From Gammaproteobacteria bacterium (GTDB taxonomy: Bacteria; Pseudomonadota; Gammaproteobacteria; UBA9214), in the NCBI GenBank assembly GCA_030599705.1, contig JAUVNM010000046.1:1-9132 (forward strand): a DNA stretch of 9,132 nucleotides. Direction: 5' to 3'. Both the position numbers and the translations under genes were made by a program. Positions 6,901 to 9,132 of the stretch are shown piece after piece. The notes beneath the pieces are model-generated. The model was not told the DNA's origin. It saw nothing but the letters and a program-made list of their open reading frames with translations, and did not search any database. Position 1 is the first letter of the stretch, and each line of letters opens with the position of its first letter.

Positions 6901-7050
6901 AGCGGCACCGGTTCCGAGGTCATGCGCCGCATCGCGGCCCCCATGGTGGGCGGCATGGTCAGTGCTACACTGCTGACACTGGTCGTGATCCCGGCGGTGT
7001 TCCTGATCTGGAAGCAGTCCGGCTGTAAACCTTATGTACAAGGAGAATGA
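3913..7050 (+). CDS. cusA: Cu(I)/Ag(I) RND efflux pump, inner-membrane subunit (CusA-like, HME-RND)
   Basis: At 1045 residues it is full length for the family. It would be a proton-driven trimeric exporter with 12 transmembrane helices and two large periplasmic loops. TM1 covers about 14-31, and the TM4 signature GAMVDAAIVMIENAHK (401-416) is of the Cu/Ag type, with D405. The copper-binding methionines of E. coli CusA (573, 623, 672) are present as M566 (LLYMPST), M616 (APLTMVET) and M665 (NRIDML), with identical spacing. Charged relay residues are also kept: E560, D610, E618, R662, K671, and E932 in the helix VAVEIGVIML. One difference stands out: E. coli K984 (RVRPKAMTV, from memory) aligns with I979 (RVRPIMMTV). 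The ATG overlaps the cusB stop, and an AGGA ribosome site precedes it (3899-3902). It is followed at once by the DUF302 gene. Confidence 0.96.
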   Translation: MIALIIDWSIRNRFMVILLTVMLTGWGIYAVKNTPLDAIPDLSDVQVIIKTTYPGQAPQVVEDQVTYPLTTAMLSVPRAVNVRGYSFFGDSFVYVIFEDGTDPYWARTRVLEYLSQAASKLPPDARPELGPDATGVGWVYEYALVDRSNQLDLSQLRSLQDWFLKYELQTVAGVSEVATIGGMVKQYQVVLDPDRLRAYDLPLSKVRNAILRGNQETGGSVIELAEAEYMVRATGYIDSLEDLRHIPLGINERGTPILLKDVAQVRLGPQLRRGIAELDGEGEVVGGVIVMRFGENALTTIDRVKTKLTELRKGLPAGVEIIETYDRSALIQRAVTNLNGKLIEEFIVVALVCALFLFHLRSALVIVISLPIGILTAFIVMQHMGINANIMSLGGIAIAIGAMVDAAIVMIENAHKHMEKTGVTDANRWDIIRQAATEVGAPLFFSLLIITLSFLPVFTLQAQEGRLFAPLAYTKTFAMAAAAFLSITLVPVLMGYFIRGHIIPESKNPVDRILIAGYRPVIKLVLKAPASVLVVAVLLVVVGLWPATRLGSEFMPDLDEGDLLYMPSTFPAVSIGKAREILQQTDKLIKTVPEVKRVFGKIGRAESATDPAPLTMVETTIQLQPRDQWRPGMTIDKLKQELNQRVQIPGIANIWVMPIKNRIDMLATGIKTPVGVKIAGPDLNEIQAIGKRIEEVLTEVPGTVSVYSERVAGGRYVTVDIDRLAAARFALNIADVQEVVRTALGGMRVAQTVEGLERYPINIRYPRDVRDSLEKLRNLPIVTPGGARIPLAEVAEIRIDDGPGMIKTENARLNGWVYIDIEGRDLGSYVAEAQQVVREQVQLPTGYSIAWSGQYEYMVRAKAQLATVLPVTLAIIVLLLYISFRKFTEVLIIMGTLPLALVGGFWLLYLLGYNMSVAVGVGFIALAGVAVEIGVIMLVYLNQALQRHRDAAADAQQELTREDVRSAVIDGALLRVRPIMMTVAAIIAGLLPIMLGSGTGSEVMRRIAAPMVGGMVSATLLTLVVIPAVFLIWKQSGCKPYVQGE
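7041..7045 (+). promoter_or_regulatory. Ribosome binding site AGGAG that decides the DUF302 start
   Basis: AGGAG lies only one base before the ATG at 7047, which overlaps the cusA stop, but seven bases before the ATG at 7053. The latter is ideal spacing, so translation of the DUF302 protein most likely starts at 7053, two bases after the cusA stop codon. The site lies inside the last cusA codons, consistent with translational coupling. Confidence 0.65.
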
Positions 7051-7052
7051 AG

Positions 7053-7454
7053 ATGTACGGATTTTCAATCAATCTGAATACCGGTTTCGAGGATGCCATT
7101 AACCGGGTCACCGCGGCCCTGCAGGAAGAGGGTTTCGGCGTCCTGACCGAAATCGACGTCAAGGCAACCCTCAAGGCCAAGATCGACGTCGAGCGTCTGC
7201 CCTACACCATCCTCGGCGCCTGTAACCCGACACTGGCGCACCAGGCCCTGGAGGCGGACCCGGATATCGGCTTGTTGCTGCCGTGCAATGTGGTAGTACG
7301 CCAGGAGGAAGACGACTCGGTGACGGTCGCCTTCATGGACCCGGCGGCGGTGCTGGGACTGGTGGATAAAGCTGGTGTCGAGGACCTGGCCGGTGAAGTG
7401 CGCGGAAAACTGGAACGGGTGCGTGATGCGCTAAAGGAAGCCGCGACAGCCTGA
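7053..7454 (+). CDS. DUF302 domain protein
   Basis: The product has 133 residues, or 135 if the ATG at 7047 is used, and no signal peptide or membrane segment, so it is probably cytosolic. Nearly the whole chain is a DUF302 domain: an amphipathic N-terminus (FEDAINRVTAAL), FGVLTEIDVKATLK, the conserved LGACNPTLAHQAL, and DPDIGLLLPCNVVVRQ. The two conserved cysteines, one in GAC and one in PCN (about residues 51 and 74), could be metal or redox ligands. The C-terminus is a charged helix (GEVRGKLERVRDALKEA). The biochemical function of DUF302 is not established to my knowledge. Its position, coupled to cusA and upstream of a metal ATPase, suggests a role in copper handling or sulfur/redox chemistry; this is inference. 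No terminator is seen after it. Confidence 0.88.
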   Translation: MYGFSINLNTGFEDAINRVTAALQEEGFGVLTEIDVKATLKAKIDVERLPYTILGACNPTLAHQALEADPDIGLLLPCNVVVRQEEDDSVTVAFMDPAAVLGLVDKAGVEDLAGEVRGKLERVRDALKEAATA

Positions 7455-7482
7455 GAACGCGAGAATGGTGCGGTAGTATTTT

Positions 7483-7595
7483 GTAGGAGCGGCCTTGGCC
7501 GCGAACAGGGTTTCCCGAGTTTAACCGTATCAGTTCGCGGGCATGCCCCAGGGCAGCCTCTCGGCGCAAGCGCCTCACCTTCAGCCCGCTCCTAC
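7483..7595. repeat. Inverted pair of REP palindromes (REPIN), GTAGGAGCGG family, with a split right unit
   Basis: The left unit (7483-7504) is GTAGGA followed by GCGGCC-TT-GGCCGC. The right end reads GCTCCTAC on the plus strand (7588-7595), the same head inverted. Its stem halves are GCGGGC (7537-7542) and GCCCGC (7584-7589), separated by 41 bases instead of the usual 2-4. That insert holds its own hairpin, GGCGC-AA-GCGCC (7563-7574). The inner flanks GCCGCGAAC and GTTCGCGGGC are also inverted. The element fills most of the 171-bp gap between the DUF302 and ATPase genes. In mRNA it would be highly structured and could set their relative levels. Confidence 0.75.
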
Positions 7596-7625
7596 AGCCA
7601 CGGCATCAAAAGAGCAGGTGTGCAC

Positions 7626-9132
7626 ATGTCAGACAAATCAGAAACAGACCATCGTGATACATCGCTGACAGACCCCGTCTGCGGCATGACGGTCACATCG
7701 GCAAGTGAACACCGGTACGTATATAAGGGTACGGACTACTATTTCTGCTGCGCCGGCTGCCGGGACAAGTTCGCCGCCGACCCGGAGCACTACCTGAACC
7801 CGCCGGAGCAAGCGCAGCCAGAAGTAGCTGCATCCGCCTGGATCTGCCCGATGTGTCCCGAGGTACGCGAGTCCGAACCGGTGCCCTGCCCGAGTTGCGG
7901 CATGGCGCTGGAGCCGGAGGCCCTCCCGGTACCCGCCACACGCACCGAGTACACCTGCCCCATGCATCCGGAGATCGTGCAGGATGCGCCCGGCAACTGT
8001 CCGAAGTGCGGCATGGCGCTGGAGCCGCGCACCATTGCCGTCGAGGAAAAAAACGCGGAACTCATCGATATGAGCCGGCGCTTCTGGCTCAGTACGGTAC
8101 TGGCATTGCCTGTGTTCGTGCTGGCGATGATTGCCGACCTGGCGCCTGCGCTACTGCCCGCGTCGTTAAGCATGCAGACCGTGCAATGGGTTGAATTCGT
8201 GCTCGCCACCCCGGTCGTAATCTGGGGCGGCTGGCCGTTTTTCGTGCGCGGCTGGCGCTCGGTGGTGAGCTGGAACCTCAACATGTTTACCCTGATTGGC
8301 CTGGGCGTCTCCGTCGCCTGGAGCTACAGTGTGATTGCCCTGCTGTTTCCCGGCAGTTTCCCCGCGGTCATGCAGCACATTGACGGGACCGTGGCCGTGT
8401 ATTTCGAGGCAGCCGCTGTCATTACCGCACTGGTACTGCTGGGACAGGTAATGGAACTGCGCGCCCGCAGCCAGACCAATGCCGCCATCAAATTGCTGCT
8501 GGGGCTGGCGCCCAACAGCGCACGCATCGTCCGTGATGACGGCAGCGAGGAAGACATTCCGCTGGAGCAGGTGCAACCCGGTGACATTTTACGCGTACGC
8601 CCCGGTGAAAAAGTACCGGTGGACGGCGTGGTGACCGATGGCAACAGTGCAGTAGATGAATCGATGGTGACCGGTGAGTCCATCCCGGTGGAAAAAATCA
8701 CCGGTGAAAAACTGATTGGTGCAACGGTCAACGGCACCGGCAGCCTGCTGATGCGCGCCGAGAAAGTCGGCACCGATACCCTGCTGGCGCAGATTGTGCG
8801 CATGGTCAGCGAGGCACAACGCTCGCGTGCTCCCATTCAGAAACTGGCTGACGTCGTGGCCGGTTATTTTGTGCCCGTGGTTGTCGGTGTGGCCATTATC
8901 GCGTTTGCCATCTGGGGTGTCTGGGGACCGGAACCGCGGCTGGCACATGCCATTGTCAATGCCGTGGCCGTATTGATCATTGCCTGCCCCTGCGCCCTGG
9001 GACTGGCCACGCCCATGTCGATCATGGTGGGCACCGGCAAGGGTGCGACCCTGGGTGTCCTGATCAAGAATGCCGAGGCGCTGGAGATTATGGAAAAGGT
9101 AGATACTCTGGTCGTCGACAAGACCGGCACCC
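7626..9132 (+). CDS. copA: Cu(I)/Ag(I) P1B-type ATPase with YHS and tandem heavy-metal-binding N-terminus (partial, runs off the right edge)
   Basis: The first 502 residues of an ATP-driven exporter of soft metals from cytosol to periplasm. Residues 14-58 form a YHS domain (DPVCGM at 16-21, YYFCCAGC at 38-45; ligands C19, C41, C42, C45). Two heavy-metal-binding modules follow: residues 72-98 (CPMCPEV, CPSCGMALEP) and 109-134 (CPMHPEI, CPKCGMALEP). The usual HMA domain (GMTCxxC) is absent. Membrane helices begin near 152. The actuator domain carries the GDILRVRPGEKVPVDG region (from 319) and TGES (349-352). CPC at 454-456 in TM6 fits P1B-1 Cu+/Ag+ pumps. The phosphorylation motif DKTGT starts at D498, and the window ends in it. 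The nucleotide-binding domain and TM7-8 specificity residues are not visible. AGGTG (7616-7620) precedes the ATG by 5 bases. Confidence 0.93.
   Translation, partial: MSDKSETDHRDTSLTDPVCGMTVTSASEHRYVYKGTDYYFCCAGCRDKFAADPEHYLNPPEQAQPEVAASAWICPMCPEVRESEPVPCPSCGMALEPEALPVPATRTEYTCPMHPEIVQDAPGNCPKCGMALEPRTIAVEEKNAELIDMSRRFWLSTVLALPVFVLAMIADLAPALLPASLSMQTVQWVEFVLATPVVIWGGWPFFVRGWRSVVSWNLNMFTLIGLGVSVAWSYSVIALLFPGSFPAVMQHIDGTVAVYFEAAAVITALVLLGQVMELRARSQTNAAIKLLLGLAPNSARIVRDDGSEEDIPLEQVQPGDILRVRPGEKVPVDGVVTDGNSAVDESMVTGESIPVEKITGEKLIGATVNGTGSLLMRAEKVGTDTLLAQIVRMVSEAQRSRAPIQKLADVVAGYFVPVVVGVAIIAFAIWGVWGPEPRLAHAIVNAVAVLIIACPCALGLATPMSIMVGTGKGATLGVLIKNAEALEIMEKVDTLVVDKTGT

Noticed and set aside
3913..7050. 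Zinc/cobalt/cadmium specificity (CzcA-type) for the RND pump
   Set aside because: The TM4 signature is GAMVDAAIVMIENAHK and all three copper-binding methionines are present, which fits the Cu/Ag subfamily rather than the Czc subfamily.

Overview
The window looks like chromosomal DNA of a gammaproteobacterium with fairly high GC coding sequence. It carries a copper (or silver) export locus. The taxon is inferred from the CusCBA-type operon and from two families of GTAG-headed REP palindromes of a kind common in Gammaproteobacteria. No rRNA or housekeeping gene is present to name a genus.

Layout. Positions 1-476 hold two minus-strand genes: the signal-peptide start of a gene that leaves the window at base 1, and upstream of it a small exported His/Cys-rich protein. 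Positions 477-999 are a divergent non-coding region. It contains a 201-bp MITE-like element (613-813) with near-perfect 23-bp inverted ends and an 8-bp flanking direct repeat; an inverted pair of REP palindromes is nested inside it. AT-rich dyads (811-844) follow. From 1000 everything reads rightward: a second small exported Cys/Met/His-rich protein, then cusC-like (1461-2714), cusB-like (2711-3916) and cusA-like (3913-7050) genes joined by ATGA overlaps, a DUF302 protein (7053-7454), a second REP pair (7483-7595), and a P1B-type ATPase with an N-terminal YHS domain and two heavy-metal-binding CxxCG-type modules (7626 to the window end).

How the parts fit. CusC, CusB and CusA homologues form a tripartite pump spanning inner membrane, periplasm and outer membrane. 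The ATPase would move Cu(I)/Ag(I) from cytosol to periplasm, where the small Cys/His protein and the CusB N-terminal Met site could bind it and pass it to the pump. The three periplasmic methionines that bind copper in E. coli CusA are conserved (M566, M616, M665), supporting Cu/Ag rather than Zn/Cd/Co. One proton-relay lysine of E. coli CusA appears to be isoleucine here (I979). The left minus-strand pair repeats the arrangement of a small exported metal-binding protein followed by another exported protein, so a second divergent efflux operon may start there.

No clearly new system is visible. The points most worth a second look are the nested MITE/REP element in the divergent promoter region, the paired small metal-binding leader proteins, the CusA lysine replacement, and the ATPase's N-terminal architecture.
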